From Lasiosphaeris hirsuta (lineage: Eukaryota; Ascomycota; Sordariomycetes; Sordariales; Lasiosphaeriaceae), in the NCBI GenBank assembly GCA_030549175.1, contig JAUKUA010000004.1, forward strand, positions 5,332,001-5,396,000: 64,000 nt of DNA, given 5' to 3'. Each line of letters starts with the position of its first letter. Within the stretch, counting starts at the first letter, position 1. Of this stretch, positions 12,627 to 26,552 are shown piece after piece. A program made the position numbers and the translations under genes. The notes under the pieces were generated by a model that worked only from the letters and a program-made list of their open reading frames with translations, made no database searches and was not told the origin of the DNA.

Positions 12627-13760
12627 TGTCACACTGGTGGACTCACCTAAGGTCAACAGGGTGGATCACCCCCTGACCTGGGTTCACCGTGATGGCCATA
12701 ACGGTGGCCACATCCTAGTTCAACCTGTGGGACACGCACACACACCACAATCCGAGCGCGACCAGGATCCCCTGGCCCGCACGTAGGTCAATGGGTCCTC
12801 GGCCCAGGCCGGGATCCCAGACACTACTCACAAGTCGAGCCAGCCTACCACAAGGGCCTAGCTCGTAGACTGTAGTATCACCAGACCTTAGGTTTGATAC
12901 GAGCAGCTACACAACCTCAGTATCGTGGTCGGGAGTTACATTAGCCAGCCAGAAGACCCACATGATATTTTAGTAGGACTTTCAAGGACAGGCCTCCTAG
13001 TTATCGCGACGGTTCCAGTAGACAACCTGAACCCCGACGTTCCCCGGAGTCTAGCCTAGTGGTAACAGGTGGCTATAACCAAGCCTAAAGAGTCATGAAG
13101 GGAACCATCGTCATTCGACATAAGTACTAAGGACGTGAAGGAACTTCCGCGGTTGTGGTCATTACACTATCGGAGTTAAGTACTAATACCGTCCGTGGAC
13201 TACCGTAAGAAAGGTCAGTAACACTTAGTAAAAACATTAATTGGTAGGACGCGAGAGATAAGCGGTTAAGGCCCTATGCCGGTAAAGTAACTAAGGGACG
13301 ACCTCTATATATTTCAGTACCTTTATATATTATACATAATCTCCGTAAAGAGACAAGGGTTCTACGATGGATCCTCGAGAGAAAGAAGCTTCCTAGTCCT
13401 ATTTAGAAATAACCTAGAAAGATTATTAGCTAAACTTTAGTGAAGCTGAGAGGTAATACAACTTTATGAACCCTTCTATTTCTTATTGACTTATAACTGT
13501 GAAGTATCGTTTGTTATCTTTCTTATAGTCGTTCTATCTTTCTTTCTATATCTACCTTTTCTCTTATAATTATTAGGACTTTAAGTTACGAAGATTATCT
13601 CCCTTATCTCACGCAAAAGCTCTCAGTTAAACTAATACTATTACCAGCCTAGAATAGACGGTTAAGTTAATCTAGATTATAACTCTATAGCTCGGTTATA
13701 CCGAAGGTAACATATCTTATAATTACTATACCTTAGTCTATTTGACTATCCTATGTTACA
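12627..13760 (+). repeat. Gypsy LTR A (5' LTR of the forward element)
   Basis: A 1,134-bp forward LTR beginning TGTCACACTGGTGGACTCAC and ending CTATGTTACA (canonical CTGTGTCACA). The first 650 bp are only lightly RIP-mutated; the last 450 bp are more so. An internal TATATTATACATA stretch near 13328 could be the LTR TATA box. Confidence 0.85.
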
Positions 13761-16700
13761 GATAATCTTTCTTTTTATTTTGAAATTAAAACGATAGTAA
13801 CGTTACTTTCCTTAGGCTCTTATACCGTAGTAATTTACGGAAAGGAATACGAGGTAACTACGGAGACGGAACTTATAATTTAAAAACTACCCGAAATAAT
13901 GGTTATAACTATTAAAAGATATTTATTACTTTCTTCGGTAACCTAAGTTATTTCTAAGTTACCTAGATGACTTATGAAAGTATATTAACTAGTAATAAAC
14001 GTCTACTAGAAGCTCTATTCCTATACTCTTAATATAAAAGACGATAAGAACTGATTTAATACTTTAGCTAATGACTTTATTACTTTAGTCTATAATTATA
14101 AAAACATAGTTAATTATATCTAAAATAATATGGTAACATTTAAAGATATAAGAATAGCTCTTACTATAACTTATGTTAACTTCGGTATTAAAGTTAACGA
14201 AAAGCTAACTTGATTTATTATTACTACAATAACCTAAGAAAATGTTTTTACTATTGTTTTAATACAAACAAAGATATAACGAAAAGACGTTAAAGACTTT
14301 TAACGATAGAAATATTACTATAAATAAAGAATTAAAGTAGCCGAGGAAGTAGCTAAAGACCGTGATCTTAAATTAGCCCGTGTCAACGAACTTTTACAAC
14401 TTTAAAATGAAAAGTAAGCCTTTTAAGACAAACATAATACCAATATTAGAAACTAGTTAACTTAAGCCTAAGTAAGAACAGCTTAACGTTCTTATGTTAC
14501 TAACCTAACCTAATATATTAAAAATACCTAGAGACGAAGGACTTCTGAAATAACTTTAGAAATATTTCTATAACCTAATCTAAGAAACCCTCTCTACTAA
14601 GTTAGAACTAACAGGTAGAATCAATATTAACATACTTATATAAAGAATAATATCTCGTTCATAAAAAACCCTATCTATAAAACCTTTATAACGATAGACG
14701 TCCCAACTATTTAAGAAATTAACTTCGACCCGTTACTTTGACTATAACGAAGACCCCCTCTCCGACTATAACCTTTAAAGAAGGATAACCTAAGAAATAT
14801 CGGCTAAAGCCTAGAGATAAGTCGACAGTATATAAAACTTTAATATCTAAATAAGGAAAGGAAATAACAGAGGAGACTTTTTATAATGTTAAATAAGGGC
14901 CGGTATATTATTACCGCCTTTCAATAATAAAAACGATAAAGACGATAACTATTAGGGACGACTAAGTTTACCTCTAGAAAGACTACCATAAAGACTACCA
15001 GGCTCCCCTAGATCTCTAAAAGAACTACTAAGTTTCCTAGGACCCCTAGGAAGTTTACTAAGCCTTCTAAGAGAATTACTAGAACCTTTTTAAAAACTAT
15101 TATTAACTTCTTCTCTTAACGTAATAACAATTCTCCTTAATCTCGTCTAAACAAACTAAGCTATTATATAAGAACACGTAGCTGTAATCTACGACTTCCG
15201 TAGCTAAGACATAGTTATAATAATAACTAGACTTAAAAGATATAATAGAAAGGATAAGGTTAAATTTGAGATATAGTAATACTTAGTTAAGAAATATATT
15301 AATGTTTATAAACGAAGCTTTCTCGACGATAAGGTTAAAATTAGCTTCGTTAGTACCTTAACAAAAAATACCGTGTTAAAATGGTACTAAAAACGAAGTA
15401 GCTAAATCAAAAAGCTTAGGATCGTTAATAGTTAGAGAAGATATGTTACTATTATTATTAAGAGATTTTATAATTTAGCTCGAAGAGCTAAGGATTATAT
15501 GGCTATGAAGGTACTAACTTATAACAAAGATATAAATAAGTATATAACTAAGTTTTAAAAGCTTAATTATATTATTGACCTTAGTAACTAAGCTTTTTAA
15601 TCACTAGTTATAAGTATGGTTTCTAAAGCCGTAATAGACCTTGCCTATTCACGAACAAGCCATCTCCCTACCAACGATGTTAATTTTCTTAAAGCTGTTG
15701 TTACCGTCGGCTTAATCTATAAGAATAAGATAAAAAACCGAGAGATAAATCGAAAAGTAAAGTAAGGAAAAGGAAAGTCTACTTTGAATAACAAGGAACG
15801 TTTGAAAAAGAATAAGTATAAGAAGAAAAATCTTAACTTTTATTTAGATAAACTTACCACTAAAGAACCTAAGAAGAGATAAAAGAAATAGAAACGGGAA
15901 ACTAAAGATAAAAAGAAATTAATATTAACTAAAAAGAAATTTTAAAAGACCTATAAGAAAGCTATTACAGAGATAGATTAAGTTAACTTAAATAAGTAAA
16001 AAAATGATAATATCTATTATCGTTATGGTCGATAAGGTTATAATATCTTAAAATGTTACTTTGATAAGGCTATAGATAATGAAGAAATTCCTAAACCTCT
16101 AAGTAAGGTTTCTAATACTAAGAAGCGTACCTAACCTAAGGACAAAGAAGAATTAAATAAAGAATTATTATGTTTAGAAAAAAAGATTAAAATCTCTATT
16201 GTAACAAAAACTAACTATTCCAAACTCTTCCTTTGAATCATCAAACTCTCCAACGATATTAAGATATTAGATTTTTAACAAGGACCTAGGTTATAACCTC
16301 GAAAACCGTCTCTTATATTACTATAATGAAACGAATATACTCTCTCTCGCTAGATAAGTCCCTAGTAAAAAAGACGGAACAAGGTTATGAACTACGCTAT
16401 AGTACTTATAAAATCGTCCCTATGTCTATAATCTATTACAGAGTAAAAAAAATCCCCGTCTAAGCCCTCTTAGACATTAAAGCCTCGGTTCTAATCATAA
16501 GTAAAAATCTTACTACCTATTAAAACGTTTTAATAATCTAAAAAATGTTTCTTAGACTACTTAAAGCTTTCAATATAATAATTAACTTCGAAAGCGGAAA
16601 ATATTATATAAAAATAATAGTTCTTAGATACTAAACGAGACACTTCTCTTACATTTTGTTTAAAATCTCTTCTCTTGACGACAAATGTAATATTATCTTT

Positions 16701-17380
16701 CATTACTAGTAGCTTTAAAAATATTAGTCCAACTACCTTTAAGATCTTGATTTATCAAAAGTCATTTTTAACTTAAAATTTTATAAAAAAATTATATCTC
16801 ATTTATAATATTGGGAAAGAAAGAAGTAGTAGTAGGTATAATAGCTACTTAAATTAATAAGATCTCTGAGAGATTTTGTAAATTTATCCCTCTTATAGAT
16901 ACCGAAGTAGTATAACAGCTTCTAGAACATAAGTTATAAAACTATGAAATTAAGATAAAAAGTAAAGGAAAGCTCTTATAAGGACTAATTTACTTAATAT
17001 CGTAACTTAAAAAGAAAATCTTTTATATATAGTTAGACTAAATATTAAAAGAAGGAAAAATATAAGAATTCAAATTATCATACTTCTTTCTAATCTTCTT
17101 TGTTATAAAAGATACTTTAATAGAAAAGAAAGCTACTTAAGACTCGGAAAATCTCTAATCTATAATTAACCACCGAAGAATAAACGAACGAATAGTAAAA
17201 AACCAATATCTACTTTTCTTAATTACTAAACTATAGGACGTCTTAAGAGAATTTATTATTTTTATAAAAATAGACCTTAAAATAAACTTTAACTTAGTTT
17301 AGATAAAGGTTAGAGATAAATAAAAAACGATATTCTAAACCTATTATAAACTTTTTAAGTTTAATATTATATCTCAAAGG
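13761..17380 (+). pseudogene. Gypsy gag and first part of pol, RIP-destroyed
   Basis: On the plus strand gag is recognisable from about 15230 to 16070: 'DDKVKISFV', 'YNKDINKYITKF' and 'LAYSRTSHLPTNDVNFL', then a lysine-rich stretch and a decayed zinc knuckle near 16012-16060 ('YGR.GYNILKCY', its first cysteines changed to Tyr by RIP). After a protease region that cannot be resolved, reverse transcriptase begins near 17165 ('INHRRINERIVKNQY', then 'FIKIDLKINFNLV'). The frame is lost at about 17380, in the middle of the reverse transcriptase, where a foreign LTR fragment begins. Many stops occur in every domain. Confidence 0.75.
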
Positions 17381-17482
17381 AGGTAGTGGAAGCAATGGTG
17401 GTGAAGTGGAGTCACAATAATAGGTGGAAGAAAGAGTGATGTGAAGTGCATGATCAATTTTAATCTATCTGGAGAGCACAGC
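17381..17482 (-). repeat. Inverted fragment of the short LTR found at 1655-1762
   Basis: This 100-bp piece is the reverse complement of about 1655-1762 with only a few differences (shared GGTGGTGAAGTGGAGTCACA-type text). It interrupts the reverse transcriptase of the forward Gypsy and is itself followed immediately by LTR E. It is only mildly RIP-mutated compared with the sequence to its left. Confidence 0.7.
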
Positions 17483-18802
17483 TGTCACACTGGTAGGCTC
17501 ACCTAAGGTCAACAGAGTCACTGACCTCCTTGACCGAGCCACACCACTGGCACACACTACACACATACACACCCATTGACCCACAGATATTTATCATGAT
17601 TTAACGTGGAAAAGGGGACTATCACAGGGAGATCCACAATGTGGTTCAACCCCGGGACACGCTCCTACGTGTGGCTAACAACCTATTCAGCCGACACACA
17701 GGTCAGCGAATCCTCATATGCGCCCACGGGTCGCGACGGGACACCTAGAACCACTCACAAGCCAGAGTAGCCGTACAACGGATCTCGCCCGCGCTAGGCA
17801 ACGTCATCAGACTTTAGATTTGTCATGGACAAGCTACTCAACCTCAGTATCGCGATCAGGGCCTGTATTGTCAGCCAAGGTCCTACAGTTGGTCTTTTGA
17901 ATCATGGACCTCCCCGTTATCGCTGGCATTCCTTTAGAAGACTTGGAACCCGACGTTCTCCGGAGTCTAGCTTTAGTAGTGACAAGTGGCCGCGACCCCT
18001 GTGTATGAGTCATGAAGGGAACCGTTACTATGACAAGCTGACATGGGATCGACCTAACAACGTTGTAGCTAACGAAAGTACTAAGGACTTGAAGGAATAC
18101 TTACAGCGATAGATACCATACCACTTGAGTTGTATAGATAAGTATTAATACTGGCCGTGGACCGACGTAAGTAAGGCCGGCTTTACTTGGCTTGTAGCCA
18201 CGGATTTGTAGGGTGCGAGAGACGGGTGGCTAGAAGGGAGATTCGGGACCAACGGGCGGCTAGAAGGATCCTTTAGGTATTTTGGTATCCTTGTATCTTA
18301 TACATAGCCTTCTATAAAAGGACAGGTGTGTTACGATGGATCCTTGAGAGGGAGAAGCTCCCTAGTTCTCTTTGGACAAACCTAGAAAGATTATCAGTTA
18401 AACTTTAATGAAGCTAAGGGGTAATATAACCTTATGAACCTTTCTATTTCTCTTGACTTATAACTGTGAAGTATTATATCTTATCTTCTGTTAGATCATT
18501 CTATCTCATTAAACCTCCTTCTCTCTGGCTTTCTACCACTTTATATTGTAACAGTTTACTCCCTTACCGTGCCGTTCTAAAGCTTTGAATCTGACCTTGT
18601 ACTTATTAGCCTTATAAGGATTAACTCCTTAAGTTTGTTATATAAAAGTTCTAAATTAGACTAATAATAATTATTAGGATAGTTTGTTAAACGGTAGAGT
18701 TAAGAGTTATAAAAGATTAAAGCTTTATAGTTTGATTTTTCATTTAATATCTTACCTTATAGTTGTTATATCTTAGACCTTCGGTAGCTAGCTTATGTTA
18801 CA
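17483..18802 (+). repeat. Gypsy LTR E, longer subfamily (1.32 kb)
   Basis: Starts TGTCACACTGGTAGGCTCAC and ends TTATGTTACA, in register with LTR A at both ends but with about 185 bp of extra or diverged sequence in the first half. Open frames at 17718-18112 lie within it and are not genes. It is followed by internal sequence of the same kind as after LTR A, so it is a 5' LTR. Confidence 0.8.
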
Positions 18803-21800
18803 AATAATCTTTCTTCTTATTTAAATCTTCGAATAAACGTATTATTAACTATTATATTATTTATAACAGCCGGTAACCCTTTATTATATTTAGCTATGAT
18901 TTAAGGTAGGGAAATCGAACCTTCGCCTAGTATCGACCTTATGATTTAGGAACCTTCTGAGATAGAAATTAAGACTATTAAGAAGTTTCCTATACTTCTT
19001 TTAAGTTCCTAAATCATCAATAAGTTACTTTAATAGTTTGTTAATCTTTATAACTAAGTTACTAAAGCTTATAAGAAACTTTACTTTTTTATAGTTAATA
19101 CGTGTGAGAATAAGGAAAGGCTTAATTCTCTTGCTTCGATATTTATTATCCTTATTACCGACTACTAGTTTATGGTATAACATATTAAGACAAATTAATA
19201 CGTCTTGAAAATACTTAATAGAAACTAGAAACCTCTTATATTACCTTCGGTATCGAGATTAACTAAAAATTAGCCTAATCTATTACCTAGACGGCTTAAT
19301 ATAAAAAATCCCTTGACTTAGTTATTACACGAACTGAGATACTCTGTAAAGAAATTACTAAGTAAAAATAATAATAAATATAATAATTATAGAAATAGAA
19401 AATCGTAGGTTAGAAAATAAAATATCAAGCTTGTCTAGGTTAAGGAACTCCTTCGAATCTAAGAAAAAAAGTAAGCTCGCTAAGACTGTTATAACATAAA
19501 ACTAAGCTACTAGTCTATTATAGCCTAAAGCTAACTTAACTTACTTATGGTCTTATAGTAACTAGGAGTATTACGGACTCCGAAAGACTAAAAGCTATTT
19601 GATTAACTTAAGGCTTACTTTAATAACCTTATTAAAAAAGTCCTTATATCAAGGTTAACTAAAGTAAGATCTTATAATAAGGAACAAATTATCTAGAAAG
19701 TTATGACTTATTTATAGAAAATACTTTCTATTAAACCTTTACGATAGAGATTATAACCGTCTAAGAAATTAACTTCTATATAGTACTTCGACTAAAATAA
19801 AGACTTTCTCTTAAATTATAACCTTTAACGAAGGGTAACCTAAGAAATCTTAACATGAGCTTAAAGGTAGGTCGATAATATATGGAAATTTTACTATCTC
19901 TTAACGATAATAATAACAGTAGCTTAGATAACGATTTATACCGTGTAAACTTACTTTCCGGTCTTTTAAGACTACTAAAAGGCTTACTAGGGCTGCTGAG
20001 ACCCTTAGGACCTTTAGGTCTAAACTTCTAAAGTTCTTTACTAACTCCTTTGCTTAATTTTCTAGTAGTTTTACTTAATCTTATTTATATAAACTAAACT
20101 TTAATTTAAAATAATATAATTATAATTTATAAATCTTATAGTTAAGATATTATTATAATAATAACGAAGCTTAAGAAATATAACGGGAAGGATAAAGGTA
20201 AGTTCGAAATATAGTAATACTTTATTAAAGAGTACTTTAGTATTTATAAACAAAGCTTCTTCGACGATAAAGTTAAGATTAGTTTTGTTGGTACTTTTAT
20301 AAAAGGTACAATCCTCAAATAATATTAAAAATAAGAAATATAGATCGAAAAGCTTAGCCTAATAAATTAATAAAATAACTATACTACTGTTATAGTTAAA
20401 CGTTTCTATGACCTAGTATATAGGACTAAAGATTATAAGTTTATAAAAGCCTTAACTTGTAATAAAGATATAAATAAGTATATGACAAAGTTTTAGGAAC
20501 TTAATTATACTGTCGATCTTAGTAACTAGGTCTTATAATCGCTAGTTATAAATACTGTCCCTAAAGCTATGATAGACTTAATTTATTTACATACAGAATA
20601 TCTCCTTCCTAATGATACTAACTTTCTTAAAGTAATCGTGATAGCCGGTTTGATTTATGAAGACAAAATGAAAAATTATGAAATTAATCATAAGACTAAG
20701 TAAAGAAAAGGAAAGTCTACTTCGAATAATAAGAAGCGTTTAAAGAAAGATAATTATAAGAAGAAACTTAATATCTCTAACTCTTATCCCGGTCTAATAC
20801 CTACTAATAAGGCTAAAAGAGGCCCAAAGCGAAAGTAACAAAACCAAGAGGATAAAACGTTGATACCTACCCGGCTTAAATATTAGAAAACCTATAAGAA
20901 AGCTACTACCGGAATAAACTAAGTCGATATTAACAAATATAAGGTAAGTAAGAGATATTATTACTATAGATAATAAGGCTATAATATCCTTGTGTTATAG
21001 TAGAAAAACTAAAAATAGTAAAGATATTTTTAGACTACTTGGAAAAATCTCTAGAGTTAAGATAAATATAAAATATAAAAGAAAGGACGATAATAAGGAA
21101 TATGAAGATATTTTGTCCTAACTGTTTAAAAAGGCTAAGGTCTTTATAATAATAAAGAAGGACTATCCTAAACTTTTTTCTTAAATTATCGAACTATCCG
21201 ATAGTAAGAATACGTCAGATTTTTAATTAGTACCTTAAAACTTACGGCATCAGAACTTATATCTTATTATGCTATAACTTTTACTAAGAAACGTACCCGT
21301 TACTATAGTAAAACTAAGAGGCTTTTTATTAAAAAGGTTAAATGTAACTATAAACTATATTATAGAAATCATAAGATTATTTCTATGATAATTATCTATT
21401 ACAGAGCTAAGGAAATTTCCGTCTAAGCACTCCTTAATCTTAAAGCCTTAGGCCCGATTATAAGTTAAGAACTCGTTAAAAAATAAAACATTTCTTAGGT
21501 AGTAAAAACGATTTTAAAACCTTTAAAAGCCTTTAATAGAATTATTAATCTTAATTCCGGAAAAGCCTATACTAAGAAGATTATTCTATAGTACTAAGTA
21601 AAATACTTTTCTCGTATTACATTCGAAATCTCTCTCCTCGATATTAAATATAATATTCTTTTACCGTACTAATAGTTATAATAATACTAGTTAGACTATC
21701 TCTAAGATATTAATATCTTAAAAGTAACCTTTGTCTTAAACTACTATTATTAAAACCATATCTCTCTTATGGTTCTAAGAAACAAAAGCTCGATTGTTAA

Positions 21801-24120
21801 TATTATTAAATGCTATATTGTAAAAATCTCTAAAAGATTTAAGATATTTATATCTTTAACGTCTCTTAAAGTAACCTAACGGCTTTTAGATTATTAGTTA
21901 TAAAACTATGTAATTAATATTATAAAAGATAAGAAGTTTTTATAGGAACCTTTCTATCTTATGTTACCTTTAGAAAAGAAAATCCTTCGTGAATAACTAG
22001 ACTAAATACTTAAAGAAAGTAAGATACGAGAATTGAAATTATCTTATTTTTTACCTATCTTCTTTATAGATAAGAAAGTATTAATAGAAAAGGTAGCTAC
22101 TAAGAATTTAAAGAATCTCTATCCTATAGTTAACTATTGAAAGATTAATAAACGAACTATAAAGAAATTATTATCTGTTATTTCTAATTACTAAACTTTA
22201 AGATATTTTTATAAGTTTTATCATCTTTATAAAGGTAAACTTAAAATTAAGCTTTACTTTAATTTAGATAAAGGAAGGTTATAAATAAAAAATAACGTTT
22301 TAAACTTGTTATAGTCTTTTTAAGTTTAATATAATATCTTTCGGTTTTACTAATATTCTTACTACCTTTTAAGACATGATAAATTATATTTTTTAAGATC
22401 TTATCAACTAAGGCCTTCTGTCTTTTATTAATGACTTTTTTATCTATGTTACTACGAAGAAAGAATATAACAAAATTATAATTAAGATATTTAAACGACT
22501 TTAAAAATATAACCTTATTATTATATTAACCATTTAAAGTACGTTTAAGATACTAAGAAACTTAAATACCTAGGCTATATTATTAATACTAAGGATATCG
22601 TAATATCAAAAGATAAGATAGAATATATCCTTTTATAAAAATAACTAAAGTTAATAAAAGAAGTTTAGTAATTTAATAGATTTACGAACTTCTATAGATA
22701 TTATATCAAAGGCTATTTATACATTATAAAGTTACTTACTAATTTTATTAACTTTACTTAAAAGTCTTAGACATAAAATAATTAGATAAATATAATATTT
22801 AAAGTATTAGAAAATGCCTTTATAAAAGCCTTTATTTTAGTTTATTTCGACCTTAATAAATTATTTATTATTAAATCTGACGTATTAGACTATGTATTAG
22901 GAGAGATAATATTACAGAAGTAAGATAACAATAAGATATATCTTATAACATTTTACTTTAAGAAATTAATCTCTACGGAAATAAACTATAAGATTTATAA
23001 TAAGGAACTTCTTATAATAGTTAATTACTTCTAACGTTAGAGATATTATCTTGAGGGCGTTAAATATTATATCGAAGTCTTCTCGGACTATTATAATCTA
23101 GAATACTTTTAGACTATAAAGGTTCTTAACTATTACTAAGTTTAATAGGCTTAGTAACTCGTTACCTTCGATTTCGTCATTAACTTCTATCCTAACATAT
23201 AAAACACTAAGGTAGATACTTTCTCATAACACAAAGAATATCTTCCGGAAAGGAGAGATAAAAACTAGCTGATAACTTATATTTTAAACAAGGAATATTT
23301 TTCCTATTTACAAACTTTAACGTTTATACTTTCAAAAGTATGTCTCTATAATATTTTAATACCTAAATAGAACGAAGAATTCTTTAAGTAAATTAAACTT
23401 ATTACTCTAATAGACGAAACGTATTAAAAAGCTTTAATATCTCTTAGAAAAGATATAACTAACGAAGATAAAATCCTATTTATAAAGAATCGTATTTAGA
23501 TCTTTAATAATAAGGAACTTAAGATCTAAATCATCTACTTAGAATACGATATTAAAATAGTAAGCTACATAGGCATAAATAAGACCGTTAAGTTTATTAG
23601 ATAGTATATATTCTAATAAAACCTTAAGAAGGACATTGTTAAGTTTGTATACTCTTATTACAAGTATTAAAGTAATAAGCTAAGACATTACCTTCCTTTC
23701 AGACTACTTTATCTTAGAATATTCCCCTTAGAAACTTATTTTAATAGACTTTATAACAGGTCTTTCTTTCTTTAATAGATATAATTTTATCTAGGTTATT
23801 ATTAATACCTTTACTAAAATAACATATTTTATCCTTCTAAGAAATAATACTAAGAAGACAGAAGACTTAATCTCTCTCTTTACTCGTAAATATTAAAAAT
23901 ATTACGGCATATCTTCTAGTATTATCTCAGATCGGGATTTATAGTTTAATATAAGACTTTAGTATAACTTTTTTAAACATATACAAGTCAAACTAAAAAT
24001 ATTAACCTTGTTTCATTCTAAAGTAGATAGCTAGACTAAACGTCTTAATTAATATATCGAGGCCTATCTTAAAGCCTTTGTTAACTATGAAATAAATAAC
24101 TAAGATATCTTATTACCTAC
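18803..24120 (+). pseudogene. Gypsy gag-pol (element E), RIP-destroyed, truncated in integrase
   Basis: The most complete pol of the window, though riddled with stops. Gag lies at about 20170-20900. Reverse transcriptase runs from about 22130 and includes the catalytic motif region at about 22423-22476 ('FIND' where Gypsy has Tyr-x-Asp-Asp), followed by 'YLGYIINTKDIVIS' and 'FTNFYRYYIKGY'. RNase H is at 22860-23080 ('SDVLDYVLGEI', 'YKIYNKELLIIVNYF'). Integrase runs from 23640 and breaks off at 24120, directly at the first base of a reverse LTR. The order gag-RT-RH-IN is diagnostic of Ty3/Gypsy. Confidence 0.8.
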
Positions 24121-25399
24121 TGTGACACAGGCCAGCCCACAAAGGTCTGGGGTGTAACAACCACAAGGTGCAATATCAAATGAAGAGTCAGACTACAGAG
24201 CTTTAACCTTTTCCTAACTCTCGACTCAACCATTCAGCGAACCACCCCGACAATTACTGTTAGTCTAGTTCAGAGCTTTCACACGACGAACTTAGGAACT
24301 TAATCTTCACAAGGCTAATAAGCACAAGGTCCGATTCAGAGGTTTAGAACAGAACGGTAAGGGAGTTAACTGTCACAATGCAAAGTAGTAAAGAGCCAGG
24401 GAGAAGGAGGTTCAGGGAGATGGAATGATCCAATAGAAGATAAGACACAATACTTCGTAGTTACAAGTTAGGAGAAATAGAAAGGTTTATAAGGTTATAT
24501 TACCCCTTAGCTTTACTGAAGTTCAACCGATAATCATTTTAGGTTTGTCCAAAGAGAACTAGGAAGCTTCTTCCTCTCGAGGATCCATCATAACACACCT
24601 GTCCTACTTATAGAAGGTTATGTACAAGATATAAGGATACCAAAATACCTAAAGGATCCTCCTAGCCGCCCGTTAGTCCCGAATCTCCTTTCTAGCCGCC
24701 CGTCTCTCGCGCCCTATAAATCAGCGGCTACAAGCCAAGTGAAGCCGGCCTATCACACGTCGGTCCACGGCCGGTATTTAGTACTTATCTATATAGCTCT
24801 AGCGGCATAGTGTCCATTGCTACAGATGTTCCTTCACGTCCTTAGCACTTTCGTTAGTCATAATATTATTAGGTCGATCCTATGTCAGCTGTCACAGTAA
24901 CGGTTCCCTCCATGACTTATACGTGGGAGTCGCGGCTACCTGTTACTACTGAAGCTAGACTCCAGAGAACTTCGGGTTCTAAGTCTTCCAAAAGAATACT
25001 AATGATAACGGGGAGGTCTATGATTTGAAAGATCAGCTGTAGGGTCTAGGCTGACTGTGTAAGCTCTGACTATGATATTAAGGTTAAATGGCTTATCTAT
25101 GACAAATCTGAAGTCTAATGATATTACCTAGTATAGGTAAGATCCTAGGTATTTCGTCGTGACCCGTAGGTACTTGGGGGAATGTACTGACTTGTATGCC
25201 GGCTAAATAGGCTATTAGCTACACGTAGGAGTATGTTCCGAGGTTAAACCACATTGTAGCTATCTTTCTGTGATAGTTCCCTTTTCCACATGATTTATAG
25301 GTCAATAGGTAATAGTTTATATAGTTTGTACCGCTGGTATATAACTCGGTTAAGGAGGTTAGTAACCTTGTTAACCTAGGTAAGCCTACCAGTATGATA
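24121..25399 (-). repeat. Gypsy LTR E' (reverse copy of the longer subfamily)
   Basis: Begins TGTGACACAGGCCAGCCCAC and ends CCAGTATGATA (canonical CCAGTGTGACA), 1,279 bp. It shares with LTR E the subfamily-specific part (for example the stretch near 24740-24830 against 18130-18200 inverted). It is the 3' LTR of a reverse element that inserted into the integrase of element E. No matching right-hand end survives. Confidence 0.8.
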
Positions 25400-26552
25400 C
25401 CATCTCCCCTCCTAGGTAGATTTACCCCAAATCCCTAGGTTAAGAACCTTAAGGTCCTTAGGCTTACGTAGGTATTTAATATAGAAGTCTTAAAGTTTTT
25501 AGATGTCAAAGAAGTACTTATATAGTTTCTAAATCTAATCTTTCTTATCAGGATATTCTTCCTATTTAACATAATATTTTACTACCCCTTTCTTAGTACG
25601 GGAGTTTATGATTTCCTCTACTACGAATTCTTTGAAGTAAACATCTCTTACTTATTTTAAGACTTAAATAGAGTTAGAGATCAGTTAAAAGCCGGTTTAG
25701 AAAGGCTTAATAAGAGATACATAAAAGGTAGGATAAGTCTTCTAACGTTCCGGGAGTTTAAGTTTTATAACTGTAAGAGATATTATCTTAGAGATCTTGA
25801 ATGAGCCGAGTAACTTTCTATCTAGCTTCTTAAAAGGTCTCTTAGTTTTAATATTCTATACGTTGAGTATTACTAGTTACTTTTCTTTAAAGAAGGGTAC
25901 TTCTGTTCGCTTCTAATCTATATACTTCTTCATCCGTTCTTAAGATTCCTTAAGGGTTTCATAGAGATTCTCGTAGACCGTTATCATCGAGTAAGTTATA
26001 ATTTCGCTATGTAGATTACGTGTAGACTTGTCTAGTAGGTTATTTACAGCTGGATTATAACTATAATTAGTATAGAAAGGAGAGCTACTAATAAAAGTTG
26101 ATCTAACGTTATTTTACGCGAATTCGGCTGTAAGTAATAAGATGTCCTAATTATTTATCTTATAGTTAACGAAGGCTCTAAGATAAGCCTCGATATATTA
26201 ATTAAGACGTTTAGTCTAGTTATCTATTTCGGGGTAGAATATAGTTAATATCTTTAGTTTGACTCTGACATATTTAAGGAAGTTACGCCAAAGGCCTACG
26301 TTAAACTGTAAATCTTAATTAAAGATGATACTAGTAGGTATATTGTGATATTTCTAACATTTATAAGTAAAGATTAGGATTAAGTCTTTTATCTTCTTAA
26401 TATTGTTCTTTAGAAAGATAAAGTATATTATTTTAGTAAAGGTATCGATAATGACCTAGATAGAGTTATATCTATTAACGAAAGGAAAGTCCGTTATAAA
26501 GTCTATAGAAATGAACTTCTAAAGAAAATATTCTAACTTAATAGGGTAAAGT
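25400..26552 (-). pseudogene. Gypsy pol 3' remnant of the E' element
   Basis: Minus-strand internal sequence following LTR E'. The first 170 bases align with the corresponding 3' end of pol after LTR C (5205-5370). About 1.15 kb remain, spanning the end of integrase. The segment stops abruptly at 26552, where the 3' portion of a forward LTR begins, which points to a deletion joining the two. Confidence 0.6.

Noticed and set aside
17718..18112. Two overlapping open frames of 60 and 95 codons
   Set aside because: They lie wholly inside LTR E; no family resemblance, and homologous LTRs do not keep the frames.
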